Part shown: positions 11,320-26,041 of the stretch, piece after piece | How the letters are laid out: every line of letters begins with the position of its first letter | Numbering within the stretch: the first letter of the stretch is position 1 | Assembly (NCBI GenBank): GCA_037833965.1 | Contig: AP031352.1 | Span: 17,588,501-17,652,500 of the forward strand | Direction: 5' to 3' | Length of the DNA stretch: 64,000 nucleotides | Source of the DNA: Marchantia polymorpha subsp. ruderalis | Taxonomy: Eukaryota; Streptophyta; Marchantiopsida; Marchantiales; Marchantiaceae | Made by a program: the position numbers and the translations under genes | The notes under the pieces: model-generated | What the model saw: the letters and a program-made list of their open reading frames with translations, nothing else | Database searches by the model: none | What the model was told of the DNA's origin: nothing

Positions 11320-14300
11320 TATAGATACTGAGCCCTTCTCTAGAGGAAGGAAAGAGAGAATCGTTTACGTGTATAACTATTTGTAATTTATTATCCCCCT
11401 CACTGTGTAGGAAGAGAGACTAAGATACCGGAACTCTTTTTTCGATCTAGGACACCTTTCCTTCTGCTCAAATTCAGCAGAAAAGTGGGAGAGCAAGGCC
11501 GCTTTGTAAAGTGCCCGTCTTACAGACTGACGACTCCGAGAGGTTCCACCACGGCCCTTCCCACTTCCGGGCCCGATCCTTGCGAGAAAGGTTCAGGGCG
11601 GATCATGGTTCATGGTTTGAAGCCCGTGCGTGGTTCATAGTTCTTAATTCCTTACATGTAGAGTGATCAGCGGGTCAAACATCGGTCGATTGGAACGAGT
11701 ATATATTGTGACAAATCACGCCACTAGTGATGTATAGTTTCAGTCGCCAGATTTACGAGGTGTAGTGCGCACAGAGTGCTCAGTCCAGTGTACCTGTTGC
11801 CTCATTACACATTTTTGGGAAAGTTCGTTCTGTGTCATCACCTTTTACTCATCAAAATTCGAGACCATTCGGCGTTGGTCTCAGTGCGTTCATTGAAATG
11901 TGGCCGATAAATGTTTGATGAATGAATGACGCGAAGGACATTGGACATTAGCAGTCACAGTGAGGTTTCACTTTTGCTTTCGCATCATTCGTAGCCTCGC
12001 AGGAAGGTACTTGTCAGCTCCATACCCTAAATACGGGCATTGACTTCGGGGAAGAAAAGCGGGAATCGCGAGTTTTTTCTGTGTACCGTCGTCGACCGAT
12101 TGCTCCTTCCACGATAAAGTCACCACCCGATGTCTAATGTACATTGCTCAGACACTCACCCATGAACGTCTCTGCCATGTTGGCGGACTACGCGGAGAAC
12201 CATGTCCATGAGCGAGATCAAGGGGAAGAATACAGCGCCCAAAATCAGGCCCGGGACCTGCACGAGGTCTCGGCGTATGGAATCGCGCTCAGATGCCACG
12301 ATCGAGATTCGTCGGTGGGCCGGGTTCACGGAAATCTGTTCATCCATCGACTAAATTCGGAACTCGATGTCTTCGGTATTCGAATTGGTAAGCTGTAAAA
12401 TTTCATGCAACTACTAGTAGAAGATGCATGGCCCGACGTATGCAGGACCATACAGGATCCCCCGGCACGCAACTCGGGCAGGAGGCACAGGCGGGTACTC
12501 CGGCCCGGGGGGACGATACGAGGGGCACCACACCCCTTCCGCACGAGAAGGATCATCACATGCCTGCACGAGAAATGAGGGCGCACCTTGCGCAACTTTT
12601 TATAAGCAGATTACGCTCGAGGATGCTGGAATTTCAGCGCATTACGGGTCCTGATGCATCATTGCCGATTCGGGCCGGCCGAAAAGCTTCGTCGTTTTAT
12701 TCTGAGGCGCCTCGGACCCCACCAGGCCAGTCTGGAACAGGGCGCAATTCAAACCGGAGCGTGGGGCATGTGAGCACAGTTTGCCTCTGTTCTCATCCCA
12801 TCTTCGTGGGACTGTTCTGCAAAGTCAGAAGCATCGCCATGCTGTCCCGCGGTGGGACTGGCATCGACCACTCCTGGAGCCAACAAGTCCTCTCTCGCTG
12901 TGTAATCTGTACTTCCACCGAATCTCCGCATAGAGAGAATCAAAAGCTTCGTCGGAGCTGTGCCTCGGTTTCATCCGTGCCGTGTTCCATCGTCGATCGA
13001 ATATCCTCTAACCGCCCCGATGCGGCTGTAAGTCAATTCCCTTGCCCTTGCCTCAGTCGTCTTCCCCCATAGCTGGCCGCCGTGTACCGGAGTACATTGG
13101 CAACGTTAGCGACCGCCTGGAGCACCAGGCCTTTGGCCGGTTCTTTGGGCCCCCCTCACCTTTTCCTCGTCGTCTGTCTGTCTTAAACTCAGCGTGACCT
13201 CGGCCTCAAAAGCTCATCTCCGCGTTCCCACGTTAACTTTGACTCGCAACAAAGCGCGATTAAGAGCCCAAATATAGCCTCGCGCTTCGTTTTCGAGATC
13301 ACTGCAGTGCGTCTAATCTTACCGCAGTGACTCGGTTTACAACAACCCCAGGTCATCATCACGTTCGTCCACCGGCGCTGTAAATGCCTGTCTCAAAATC
13401 CCTGTCTTCAGGGAGTGCTTCGGTCTTCGTCCAGAGCAGCTTTTCTGAGTTTTCACCCAGTTCTTTTCCGCTGTCGCGGTTGGACCCCTTGGAGCAAAGC
13501 TGCTCTTCTTTCTTACCAATATTATATTTCTCTGAGTCTAATCTGTCCTCTGTGCCATGGTGATCTTCGGCGTACCGTCCAGCTTTACGGCTTTAGTTTA
13601 GCTTCGAGGTCAAAGGCTAAGGCGTATGATAATCTTAGACCCCATGGCTTGTGTGGACAAAACATATTTTTGGCTCAGACACATTTGCTTTAAACGCAGA
13701 ACAATATTTTTGGCATTGACTTAATCCGTTTCAGAGAATTGATATTCTCTTGATCAACAACGGCTGAAGGTCATCCGTCATCGCCGTGAATTCCTGGCGT
13801 GACTCTTATGATGTCAAGGTTGGCATTAGTGCATGCAGCCATTCTTCCAACACTCCGTAGCCAGGAGGAAAAAAAAACGAAACTTGGTGCTCACACAAAA
13901 CAGGCAAACATGGTGCGCTGAACGATCAGTAAGGAGAAGCGATTTCAACCCATATGTTTTCTACATTTTGTAACTGTCGTTACTTGACTTCAGCCAATGT
14001 GGATGGGGTCAAAATTCCAGGAAGTTAAGGCGATGGAGGAGGAAGTCCAGTTGTTGTTGATCAAGACAATATGAATTATTCGATCACTTGACTTCATCCT
14101 GCATTGATACTTTTTAAAAAGCTTACATAAAGTGATTCATCCACAATGGTTGACACTACTTCACCATGACTTGGCATGATAGTAAGATAAAAGCGGTGTT
14201 CACAGGCTTGAGAGCTCAAGCCTGTGAAGACCTGGTGATTCCGTCATCCACCTCCTTGGACTTCCATAATCAAGTAAGAGGTCGTGTGGGCGAGTACGAG

Positions 14301-14500
14301 GCTATTATCTTTTACTCAAACTCCGGTTGCACAATTTATACGAACTCTAGCAGCATGTCTCGAAGTCTCGTCAGCTTAATCCTCTTGGCAGAACTGAACT
14401 AAGTTCAGTCCCCACCAACTGGTCCAACTACAACACATCCAACTCCTTGCCACTCGTCTCCGTTTCTGATTAACCCTAATTATCATTCTAGAATTGCAAG
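11320..14500. other. Downstream flank of the CR4-like gene, no gene supported
   Basis: The first few hundred bases are probably the CR4 3' UTR; an AT-rich patch with TGTAATTTATTA lies near 11380-11391. From about 11.5 to 13.7 kb the sequence is of moderate GC with short open frames on both strands, none recognisable. A non-coding transcript or degenerate gene cannot be excluded. Confidence 0.45.
14199..14228. repeat. Perfect 14-bp hairpin, 2-nt loop
   Basis: The arm TTCACAGGCTTGAG (14199-14212) is separated by AG from its exact reverse complement (14215-14228). It lies in non-coding DNA. Confidence 0.85.
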
Positions 14501-15385
14501 CTCCCATCACCTCCCTGTCACTGGAGTCTCCTGATAACGAGCAAAATCTAGACCCTTGCTGCGAAGAAACCGAATAATCAAACTCGGGAAAGAGGAGGAG
14601 GAGGAAGAAGAGCTCGATTTGAATCGATGCTAGGCTTCAGCAGCATTGGACCTGAAACACTCGAACATGGTGTAACTCCATTGTCTCTAGAAGTAGCAGC
14701 AGAATACCATACCAACGGAGGTTTAAGCTTGAGAAACATCAAAGATCAATTGGACTCACGGTGACAGTGATGCTCCCTTGACATTTGCATCTCTTGGTTA
14801 TTGGATATTCTAGAATTGTTTTGAAGGACGCAGAAGACTTCTTTAACCGACCTTGCTTGCACAAGAGGAGGTGCTTGTTCCATGTTCGGCTAGTGAGACC
14901 AAGCATGCAAGCTACAGTGAAACTGTTGTTGGCTGTTATGTCAGCCATACATGAAATTGCAAGTATTCTCAAGCTTATGACGAGACAACGTTGAACATGA
15001 AAGTCGATCGTTTTCTGCACTAGTGGAAGGAGTGACTTAGTTTACTTTGAGCTTTGAAAGTTTCAAAACAATGCTGTTCGTTATTAGAGAACAGTCTTTT
15101 GCCTGACCAGAAACAGAAAGAGTAGATTGGAGTTGTATTTGGATCAGGTAGAAGTTGAACGTATGAGGAATTTCTTCCATTTTGAATTTTGAATTTTGAA
15201 TTCATTTTTGAATTTGGAGTTGAAATTCAGTCAAGTGGAAGCAATTGTATTGAGAGAGATGACAACCAGGAGAAGAGGCGATGTTAAGTTGGACATTGCC
15301 AAGTATGAAGGAAAAGTAAAGCAAAAAGCATGCTTAATGTTGACGGTTTAGATAAATTGTTGAAGCAAAGAAACGAGATTATGAA

Positions 15386-15415
15386 TTTGTTTAGCAAAGA
15401 GATATGCTAAACAAA
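15386..15415. repeat. Perfect 11-bp hairpin, 8-nt loop
   Basis: TTTGTTTAGCA (15386-15396) and its exact reverse complement (15405-15415) flank the loop AAGAGATA. It sits almost exactly where the sequence changes to the AT-rich desert. Confidence 0.75.
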
Positions 15416-18400
15416 CCTGTAGATAATATTGTCTTATATCCTCTTACTTATGTCATCAACTAGTTGAATAAATAGATATAACTTTATTATCTCTTTGATA
15501 AATTTCAATCGAATTATCATATAATTTTCTTTTCCAAATCTCATCTAATTGTAATTGAATTTGATTAGCTTCCATATGAAAGACAATGAGACTAAGATAT
15601 AAGATCACACCAATATGAATTCCTATAATTTTGATGACAAATTGAGTGATGAGACAAAAACTCTTTATCGGTTAAATTCATTTTTTAACCAAGCTAGGAA
15701 AAATCTCCTTCAAAACTAATACAATTCATTTGAAACTAAGCGCAAACTTGACACTAAGCTTTCTTTAGATTCAAACATATCAATAAAATTCTTGTAATCG
15801 GCAAAATTGCATAATCATATATGATTAGATTAACAATCTTGCAAAAATGTCTATGTAGCAATTTTTTGGGTCAATTTTTTTCTTCAAAACAATTCCATCT
15901 ATGCAAAACTTAAGCCTAAGACAAGTATCATGTCGTAACCTTTTTTTATGAAAATAAATTGATCAAATAAGTCAAAATTTATGCATAGTTGATCAAAATA
16001 TACTCATAGATGTGAATTTCATTCTAGATTTTAGATCAAATTTTCAATCTTTTCATTTTTTCTCTTCCATGTTATCTTACATTGATGAAATTTTCTTGGA
16101 TTTTTTTTTTCTTTCAAAAATTATCTCTTATTTCTATTAATTTCTTTCAAAAGTTCAAAAATTAAAAAATCTGTTTATATCATCAATGTAAAATATTACA
16201 TGAATGAATTAAAATTTGTATCTTCCACTGTTTCATGTACACAAATCATACATACTGAGAATTTTTGTGATTCTGTGATATCATCAAATCTTGCATAATT
16301 TTGTTTTGAGTTTTTTTCAATCCTTAAAATGATGTAAACATTCACAAATTGATTAATTATATTTTTTTTCCAAAATCAACACGTTTGTTTCAAATAGATT
16401 GGATGATTTTAAAGATATTAAGTAATATTGTTAAAAATTCAATCAATTGTGTTATTATTGAAGTAAATATTGCAACAAGTGCAAATATTAGTTAGGATGA
16501 ATACATGTGAAAAATTTCTTTTGTAATACATTATTCTTTCTTGTGTGAAGTCTCTAATCAATGATATCTATTTGAAATTATACTTTTAAGATTTTGTATT
16601 GCTTAAACCATGTACATCCATTTGTTATCAACCAAAATTTAATTTGGAAATAACATTAATTTTCACGTCTTGTTATGAATAAGTGATTGATATCATCATC
16701 CATAGCAAAAATCACACACTTTTAATTCCAAATATCTAAGCATCTATATAAATTATGTATTTTTTTCCAAAATCAAGACAATTCTAGTACAATCTTTAGT
16801 CTCTTTATCATAAAAGAGTTTGAATGAATTATTTATACTTCATATTTGCGCAAATTTTACAAATTCAATTTGATGATTTCATCATGTAATATAATATTTT
16901 AGTTATAATGAAAAATATGTCGGTTTTAATTTCTTCCTCTTCAAAATTTTTTGCTCTACTTAAAAAATATATTTCTTGTGTTTGATCATAAAATCCTTAA
17001 TGATTAATCACTCTCTCAACCAAATTGTGAGAGAAAATTTATACTTGTCAGTATGTGTAGAGTTCCATTAAAAAATAACATTTTTGATTTAAAATAATAT
17101 TTATTTATAAAAAAAAATCCATTCACAATAATCAAACAAGCATTTAATAGCTTATAATTATTCACATTTTTTTGGTATTTTTTTAAAAATTGGAAAAAAC
17201 TTACATATGTATTTATAGAGATAAATAAACATAAATATAAAATTAGTGTATAACATTTAAAAATTTTATAGTCAAATTTTGAGAAAAAATTATTAAAAAT
17301 AATAAATAAAAATCTTTATTCAAGTTATTTTTTATGTATATAAATATTAAAATTTTTTAAAATTCTTAAAATTGCACATTGTTTATAAAATCTGAGTTAA
17401 TTTTACATGAATTAGATTCAAACGACTATAATCAAAGTCTTGCATATATATAACATTTATCTTTTAGATAAATATTATATATCATGAAATTTCATGATGA
17501 AGTTGTATTAATTCAAAATATGTAAAATTGATATTGATTCAAACATTATTGCATTCTAAATCACAAAATTTTTAATGAGTATGTTATCTTTTCAAATTTT
17601 TTATCATCAATATTCATATGAAGAACTTATTTCTTAAAATTTCACTCAAAAAAATTTTAATCAAAATTTTTTTAATAAATAAAATCTATTTGCAAATGAA
17701 CTTGACGTGAATTAAATACAGATTTAGCTTCACCAAAATTTTGAAATTTGAAATACTCAATATTCAATTTTAGAAAGTTGATCATTTTCTATAAGAATTG
17801 AAATATTTCATATAAAAAAAGTATCAAACTCACCCTTGCGGCCTTTTCAGTACTTCAGTGAGATATATGTCAACTTTTGAAGGGGTTATGATATATTATT
17901 ATTTTTCGGCTTGCTTGCTTCTTTGTCACGTACTCTAGTATATTACTTCTAACATTATTTGTTCATTTTTCCTAAATTTCAGAAAGTCCTAAACATGACA
18001 TTCAAGACGAAAGAGCTTTTTCACAACTAAAAAATCCAAGTGTTTGTGGTCTTAAAATACAATTCAAAAACATGACTTTAAATGATTTGCTATCCAAATA
18101 AAATCCATAGTGCAAAATATAATCTCTTTTTTTGATATCACAATTAACGACATTGTCAAAATAAGTTTGAGGTCAATGCAATAGGAAAGATTATGATCAC
18201 GATGTTAATGCATTTTTCAAGTGTATAGGAGTTCATGACACAAGTGCATAAATTTCAAATTGCAAGGTAGTGTTGACATGAATAAAGAAGCTCTCTTTAA
18301 AAGTATATGGAAATGAAAGTAACAACTTTTGAATTTTTTTTTAATTACTTGACTCTAATAGCAATTGTTAAATCAAAAATTGTAAAATTGTAGAACGCCC

Positions 18401-18499
18401 ACGTACGTAGACACAACGACAATAAACTTGGTTTAAATTACCTTAAATTACATCCACATAGACATTACACTTAATTGAAAAACTTAGAAATAATGTCCA

Positions 18500-18850
18500 A
18501 GTGAGGTGTGGTCTACTCATATATATATTATGGGACATGAATACTAATTTTAACCCTAATTAATGTCTAACTAAAATTTAATTTCTTTTTAAGTTAGTAA
18601 TATCCCATGTTCACACGTGTTGGCTATATTTGGTGTCGTACTAGGATTAGGTGTCATTCTTGTCGGAGAGTATAAACTCCAAGAACGTTCACTTCTTCGA
18701 ATGAATAATAAAATCACGGTGAGAGTACGCTAGACTTTCACATTCACACCGGAATTTAGTACAACCCACTCACTCACTGGAGAATCCGCGTAGAAGCTTA
18801 TGGGACACGAAGCTACTCAACTTAAACCCTCTCACGTAAGTCTCGATTAG
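18500..18850. other. Possible solo-LTR-like or promoter-like patch
   Basis: A less AT-rich patch inside the desert carries, in order, an AGTATAAACTCC TATA-like motif (about 18668-18679) and a GAATGAATAATAAAA polyadenylation-like motif about 30 bases later. That order and spacing are seen in plant LTRs. I could not identify matching ends, a target duplication or an adjacent primer-binding site, so this is a weak call. Confidence 0.2.
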
Positions 18851-21800
18851 AAGAACTAAAGTTTCTTCGAGTTTCCCCCACTATATACTCTTCAACGGAA
18901 GTGATCCCTAAACCTAGTATGACACTAAATATAATTAAGATACATATGTGTGTGTACGCTCTTGTTACATATGTGTGTGTGTGAGTATGACATGCCAGCA
19001 ATGTAGATTATATGACGATACACATTTGCACGACAAATAATATTACATTTAATAAATACTAACATCTTCAATCGTAATAATTTCACAAATATTTTTGAAA
19101 TTTCTGCACATTTTGTGTTTAATTTCCTGCTAACAGTATACATTAAATATAATCAACATATCAAAGTCAAGCAAATTCATCATTTTAACTCAAATTAGTA
19201 TGAGGTGTAAACATAAGGAGATATTTGATCAGATAAAAAATCATTGATAAATATGCAAGTGTTAGTGTTTTAGCGAGAATTTAATATTATTTAGTAAGTG
19301 AAAGGTGAAGTGTTACTAGATTTTGTTTATATAATTTTATTTGATTACAACATGGCTTGTTATATTATGAATTAATCAACATCTTATAAAGAAATTTTAT
19401 TTCTAAACTCTATCAAATAAGTGGATTTATTTGTATAATAATAAGAAATTTTCCTTTTATATTGTGTAAAAAGTAGTACTGAAAAATACAGTCTTTTGTA
19501 TCTTCTTGAACCATAATGAGATTTTCTTGATCTGATAGTAAAAATTTTGACAATCTAAGAAATTATTTATGACCAAACTTACGGCCACAAAATTTTAATT
19601 GAACCTAGTTTCATTTGATTATAGATTTTTCTCAATTATGTCAATATTGAAAAAAATATCTGAAAGTGGCGAGGACAAAAAATAGGCTCTGATCATACTT
19701 GCAAATTATTTCATCAATGCGAATAAAGTGAAATATACATCTGGATGATTACAATTTATTATGCATGATTACATATGAATGAGGAGGATTCAAATATGAT
19801 GAAGGTGTCATGGTGAAGGTGTCGGAGTGTAATTGTAACTTCACTTTGATCATCGAGTTACACTATGTTGATTTGTAAAGAGTAAGGAGATGGAAATGGA
19901 AACAACTCGTTTGAGTATGGGTAGATGACATCATTATTGTGCCAATTTCATTTGGTTATATCAAGTTAGAAAAAACATGACTATGATGAGTTTGATCTTT
20001 GCGAGTCCAAGACACATACAAAACACTACATATGAACGATGCTGATAGAATTCAGCTTGCTGTTGGTGTCAAATTGAGGGTGCTCGGTTTATGATGAGAG
20101 TGTTCTTCCACCTACTCCTTCACTTCGCAGTAAGAACCTATTATTCCAAACAGATATCGAGGGGAGCGGTCCACGCTGATTCTCATTAAGTTATTCATTT
20201 TCATGACTGCCTCTCTACTGGAATTGATTGGTTTACATTCAAAGGCACCTTCTCTGGCTTCCATGACGATGAACTTGCTATATAGATGTCAATCTGATCT
20301 TGTATAGTTCTCAGTAGACATCGATCAGTGGGAGGTTCTATACAAATTCATCAAGGCATGTGGCTGAAAACGCTGAATCGGGCAAGACTTGCAGCAGAAT
20401 GCATTTTCCGATATCTGAAGAAATGCTTTCTTGAGTTCATGGTCATGCTACCACGAGCGAAACATGAATGAGATCTGATTGTGACCACGTCAAAGCTCAT
20501 TCGAAAGTGTGCAACAATGTCGACAGGGCTCGGGGAGTCTTGCAGAGTTCGCTGCACGATGAGCCGAATGAATTTCGCTTTGCAGCGATCTTGCTCGGAC
20601 AGGCTAGGGGAGCACTTTTCCTGTGAATGAGGACGAAGGTCTAGGCTATGTGTGTGCCCATGAGTTATGGAGTGCCAAACTCTCGTTGCCTGTGGCGAAG
20701 AAAGACCTTTGTCTTGGTCTTGGTCTTTCAAGGCTACCGGAGAGAATGCAGGCATCCAGTGGCAGCCACTCTCGCTCTACCAGCTTCAAATGTGTGAGCT
20801 ACGTTTGGTGCGTGGTTCAAAGAACCAAAGCTTCTGAAGCAAGAGTTTGTGTTCTCCACCCACATCTTATCACCGACCTCGTCATCTATTACTCTTGCCA
20901 ATTGCTTTGTCCGCAACTCTTCTCAAGTTCTGTCCCTGAGAAGAGGAGTAAGTTCTCCCAGCCTTACGAAAAGATTGGCAAAGTTCACGTTTCAGGTGTC
21001 TTAACAAAATCGTCACTTATTTCTATCGAAAGCAAACCTCAACGATGTTTAGTATGCGGACGGAAAGAAGCTGCAAGAGCAAGAGCAAGAGCAATCAATA
21101 GCCAGCAGCCTGAAAACTGTTCTGGAAAAGAAACTGATCTATAATTGCTGGAGACGTTCTATCTAGAACAGAAAGAAGATTATGTTCCCGTAAGGATCTA
21201 ACGCAATGCATGCTTCCAAAACCGGCAGATCGACCGTAGCATCATTGCAGCACAGAACATGAGCGGAGAAATCTCAGCGTTGAGTCCCAAAAAGCCCCAA
21301 TGAAAGGCGGTGTTGGAATCTGTGCACGGACCGAGCGAAAATTATGTTGTTGCTGCATGTGCTACTGGGCACAAAGAGACAAGCTGCGGTGCACTGTATA
21401 CTGGATGGAGCTCTTCGCTGGCCGTCCAAATCCAGCCTGGATGGAGAATGAGTTATTCAGGCTCAATCAAATCCATCCTTGATCGTCCTTCTAATATGCA
21501 GCTCTCCTTATTCCAGTTACAAGAGTTTGTGGTTGAACCTAGAGCCGCGAAGGGCCATCACCTGAACATTACCAGCCTAACCATGGTGCGGCAGCCGTAG
21601 GGAGTTTGTAGCAGACGAACATCATCGGATGAAGAGGATGCAATTACGAGATCGAGATCATGCCCCTTTCTTAGAATAAACGGATGAAGAGTATGTTCTG
21701 CACCATACAGTATCAGACCCCGATGTACCCGATCAATCGAAATTTCCATTGTCATACATGGTTTTGCAAGGTCTGCAGTTCGCAAGGTAGTTCTGGGTTA

Positions 21801-24800
21801 ACACATTGGTGAAATCTGAGCTTGGAGCCGAATAACTCATCAAAGAATATGCCATCTTTGACAGGGCTCTGTTCTACGAACATCATCAGATTCCGATCTG
21901 GTGCAAGAGGCCATATTCACACATTATTCCGATCTGGTGTAATATTTTTGAATCTTCTGCTCTAAACTGAATGCTTTGATGAGTATGAGAGCTTATCGAG
22001 AAACTAACTGTCATCACCGTAGAGCAGGGGATCTGCATGGTCGATGCCAATGCCTGAGAGGCATCATACAGGAGACAACGATATCAAGTGGTAAACATCG
22101 ATTAGACTCCGTATCGATCGATAAGGCAGGGTAATATAAAGCTTTGACCTTCAGTGGAGCTTATCGTATGTGTTCGTATAATCGCCAGTGTCTGAACAAC
22201 GCTATTGATAATGTCTTCAGCGTACGCTGCGAACTTAATGATACAAAAGTTGCGTGGTGAAAGAACGTTTGGACGCCAAAATGTGCAATCCACTGCTCAT
22301 CAAACATCAATTTCAACCCTACTTGCTAAAAAAAATTTAATTAGATAATAACAATTTGACTGCATACAATCCTCTCTGCGACTATTGCAAAATTACAGAT
22401 TACGAAGTTGAACTTGTTATTAGAGGCGGCCAGTATTCTGGTATGTTGTTTCAAAAGTGTCATTCATAGATAATGAGTTCAATGTTTAGCAAACCGTAAG
22501 AAGTTGGAAGAAATCATCTTCTGGCCAGATCTGACAGGCGATGGGGACATGAAAAGCAAATTAGGTCCGCAAGACATGAAAGGCACACTGCCCAGACACA
22601 GGTTTTTGGTACAAGATTTGGTTCACAGTCTACCTGATATGAAAACTGTTGAGATTTTCAAGCTTTGTCCTGTCCCAGAACCTAGTCCCGACTGAAGGAG
22701 AAGGTCTGGATGAACATTCACGGGGCTTGCTGGAGCACGCAAGCGGCTGCAACGAACTTCAAAGGCCGGGTTGACCACTTGCCCAGTAAATCACTTGACT
22801 TAATCAGTAAATTCTGAGAAGGCGGAAGCCTCTAAAAAAAGGGACGGTCAATTAGTAGGCCATGTAGAATCGTTGTTCATGCCTGAGTCCAACAAAAGTT
22901 GGCCCTATAATTATGCATCTTAGGGACGAATCTCTTCCGTGGCTGCTTCTTTGGGTAGGGGTCACGGACCCCTTCATTAATTGGGAAGTCTCGTAACATG
23001 GACCCATCGACCCTCATGACTCAGCTGCAGATGGAGTGGTTGTCCCAACCGCTGCTTCTTTTCTTTTCTGTCCTCCTCTTTCATGTAAACCACGATTGCT
23101 TTTCGTTCATGCGTCATCCCGTTTCACCCCAGCTTGTCCATAAATGCGACTTCTTAGCCAGGCTCACAGAAGACGTCTACGTTCTGGACTGCTGGAAAAA
23201 AATTGGCGGACTCTGCTTACGTAATTTGTGTCTTGCACTCTTGTATTCTCCTTAATGTTCTTCCAAATTTCGCAGTCGTCAACGTGATGGGCTTCATGTC
23301 GTTGTGACTGTATTGAGACTCTGGTCCTAGTTGAAGGCACTGCTGCATACACAGATTCATTTGTCGCACACTGCAACTTCGGAACTCCCTATCGTGGTGT
23401 GCTTGTTTGTATCAAGTCTCGTGCCCAGAAAAAAAGGTTCACAAGCACCTACAGCTCGAGTATCATGAGTCTGCGTCATTGAAATTTTGTGTGTTGTCAT
23501 CTGCTTCATTGGTCAGCCGTGATTTAATAACAAAGCATGAGAATCCTTTCAGGAACCTAATCCATATCTTCGTCGAGCTTCGATTCCATCATTGCTCCAG
23601 ACCTCTGTACTCACATTCATTCGGATATCATCTCAAGATGTGTACTGCTCTCATGTATTCCAGCGAGACAATGTCCCATGCCTGAGATTTTCCTGAATCA
23701 TACCTTGAAACTTGACTGTTCTAGTTGCTTTCCATTCTGTTGTTCGTGTCAGGCCAGCTACACAGGAAAACAGCAATACCATGGAAGGGTAGCCTTTAGA
23801 GCACCGATTTACGCGACGCTCCAGTTTCCTCCAGCTTTAATCGAAAGCGGTCAACTCTTGACAAGTAGAACACGAAACTTACTCCGACACTTCAGAATGA
23901 ACGGCAAAGGACTGGAATTGACATCCATAGACGACCTACTCAGCTTGCAGTAATAGAATTGCCGCAACAAGAAGATGTGTGGTTATCCCATCGGGAAGAC
24001 AAGTGTCTTGAGGACATTTCATTTGCAACGTATGATGAAGCGTCTTCAGCTTCGCTTAAGTTGTAGTCGTTTCGGTTATGTTATGTTCAGTTCTATCGTT
24101 CCATCACATCGAAAGAGGATGATCGAAACCAAATTGCCATCCAGAATCGAAAGGATCACGTTGCCCATGATATTTTCGCCTCTCGATATTTGTTGATTAC
24201 CGTCTTCGGTAGCTAACCACTAACGCAGAACAGGAAAATTATAGGGATGTGAAGAGAGCACGTGAACATGAATTGCGAGTCTTAGTAGCCGCATGTTCAT
24301 GATATTCAATACTACTTCCAAGCTGCACTTTTGAAGCACGTTGTTTGAGTGAAATATTTAGAGGCACTGACTTGCATTCTGTTCAGCTGTGGCTTTCGAC
24401 TCCCTAACTATTGAGGTCTGGTGTGGTCTTTCAAGGTTATGATTCTTCATGTAGCCTTCTCGATTATACGTTCATCAAAGTATGAATGAACTTCCTTTGC
24501 AACCTTGTGTTACAAACCAAATCGTTTTAGTTTTCCCAGTAGAGATAAATTAAGTCGTGCCCAGAAATAACTCTTCACGATCACTGTATTAGCAACTTGA
24601 GATCTGCCTTCTGGATCGCAGTCTAGCGCCTTATGACGACGAAAACTCAGGAACTCTGACTCTCTGGTCCCTGCTCTTTGACTGTGCTTGACAGCGTTCC
24701 ACTTGAATCTAAAAGTCCTGCCTGCAGCTTGAGAATCAACACATTGGTCAAGTGGGGTCAATCAATATTTAAAGATTTGGACCAGACAGCACTCGATATG

Positions 24801-26024
24801 GCTTCAATAATAACAGCCCTCCGTCACTGTTATATCATTGCAATTATTGAACTTAGTCATGTCCGGCGCACCCAGACCATCGTGATGGCCTCCTGTGTCA
24901 CGTATGTTTCATCACATACAGGCCCCATCGCCTACCTTCGATGCTCATCTTAAAGCTGCAGTCGAGCAGATGGACACATGTTGAGACGTAGAAGTGTTCC
25001 TGCTAATTCAGGTCTCGAGTTCAACGAGGAATCTTGTGAATCTTGTTGTGCAGACCTCTCCTTGTCGAGGAGGACTTTTGGTTCCGCACTCGACTCGTAA
25101 ATGGTGATGATCGAGCCCACTGACTTCTGGATCCAATGACAGGCGTTGACATAGCTGGTCAGAAACGATCAACCAAGAAAATCCATGTCGAATGGTTCAA
25201 CCTCTGATCTCACGACTTTCCATTCAGCTGGTTCTTGTATTCGGTAATCTCTCTCTTGCTGTCTCATATCTCCTCTGAGCAGCTCGATGAGTCTTGACCC
25301 CTGCCGGCGCCTAGATAAACAACACTCGTCGTTGTTGTGGACGATGGGTGAGTCCATCAGCGCGGCCGTGTGATGTACCCATTTTCTCATGGAATTTCAA
25401 TGCTTCCTGTGTCTTTCCTTGGATTTGAATCCAGATGGCACTGCACATGTGGACTTAAACCCCTTCAATATCTTCGCGGATCGTGCACAGGTTCATGTGC
25501 GCGATAGTCCCCCATTGGTTGCAGTGACGACATTCATCTTTTGTACGCGGTTACGACGACGAGCTCCGATATCCCTCCGGAGATTTAGAGCATTAGCAAC
25601 TGCTACAAGATCTTTCGAGGCTGAATGGACTTCTTTGCTACCGTGACCTACTCGCGGACCCACAATTTTGGCAAGACCTACAGAGTGAATGTCACACTTG
25701 ATTCCCACTCTGTCATCATCAAAGCCGTAGCCTTTGGGTCGTCGTTTGTAGTGACCCTGAAGGTCCTCAAATTTGCTTACGCTAACAACTACTTAACCAG
25801 TGAAAGCTGCACCGCTGATGTGATGTGCATTTGATCTTTGATCCAGTTGCATCGCTGAGAATTTGAAGTTGTAGGGTAGACCTCCACATGTAAGTGGCGT
25901 TGTATTGCTCGAAGCTTTCTTCCATTGCTGCGTATTACTAGCGACATCAAATATCTTCTGAAGCACATTAGTTTCACCGCACTAATGCTGCTCGCTTGTT
26001 GACTTCGGTCCTAAAAAATTTCTC

Positions 26025-26041
26025 GATGATGATGATGATGA
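26025..26041. repeat. (GAT)n microsatellite
   Basis: Five full GAT units plus GA form a short perfect trinucleotide run in non-coding DNA. Confidence 0.85.

Larger units (their letters stand above)
14501..20000. other. AT-rich intergenic desert
   Basis: Composition falls abruptly at about 15.4 kb and stays very AT-rich to about 20 kb, with poly-A/T runs and no open frame over about 72 codons. Nothing resembles a gene or an RNA gene. One less AT-rich patch at about 18.6-18.9 kb is listed separately. Confidence 0.6.

Noticed and set aside
20623-21144. Plus-strand open frame of 173 codons
   Set aside because: It starts at GTG, its first ATG is well inside, and it has no domain and no neighbouring exons.
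25169-25708. Minus-strand fragments that read like protein
   Set aside because: Two adjacent short frames with a stop between them match no family I know. Pseudogene status cannot be supported from sequence alone.
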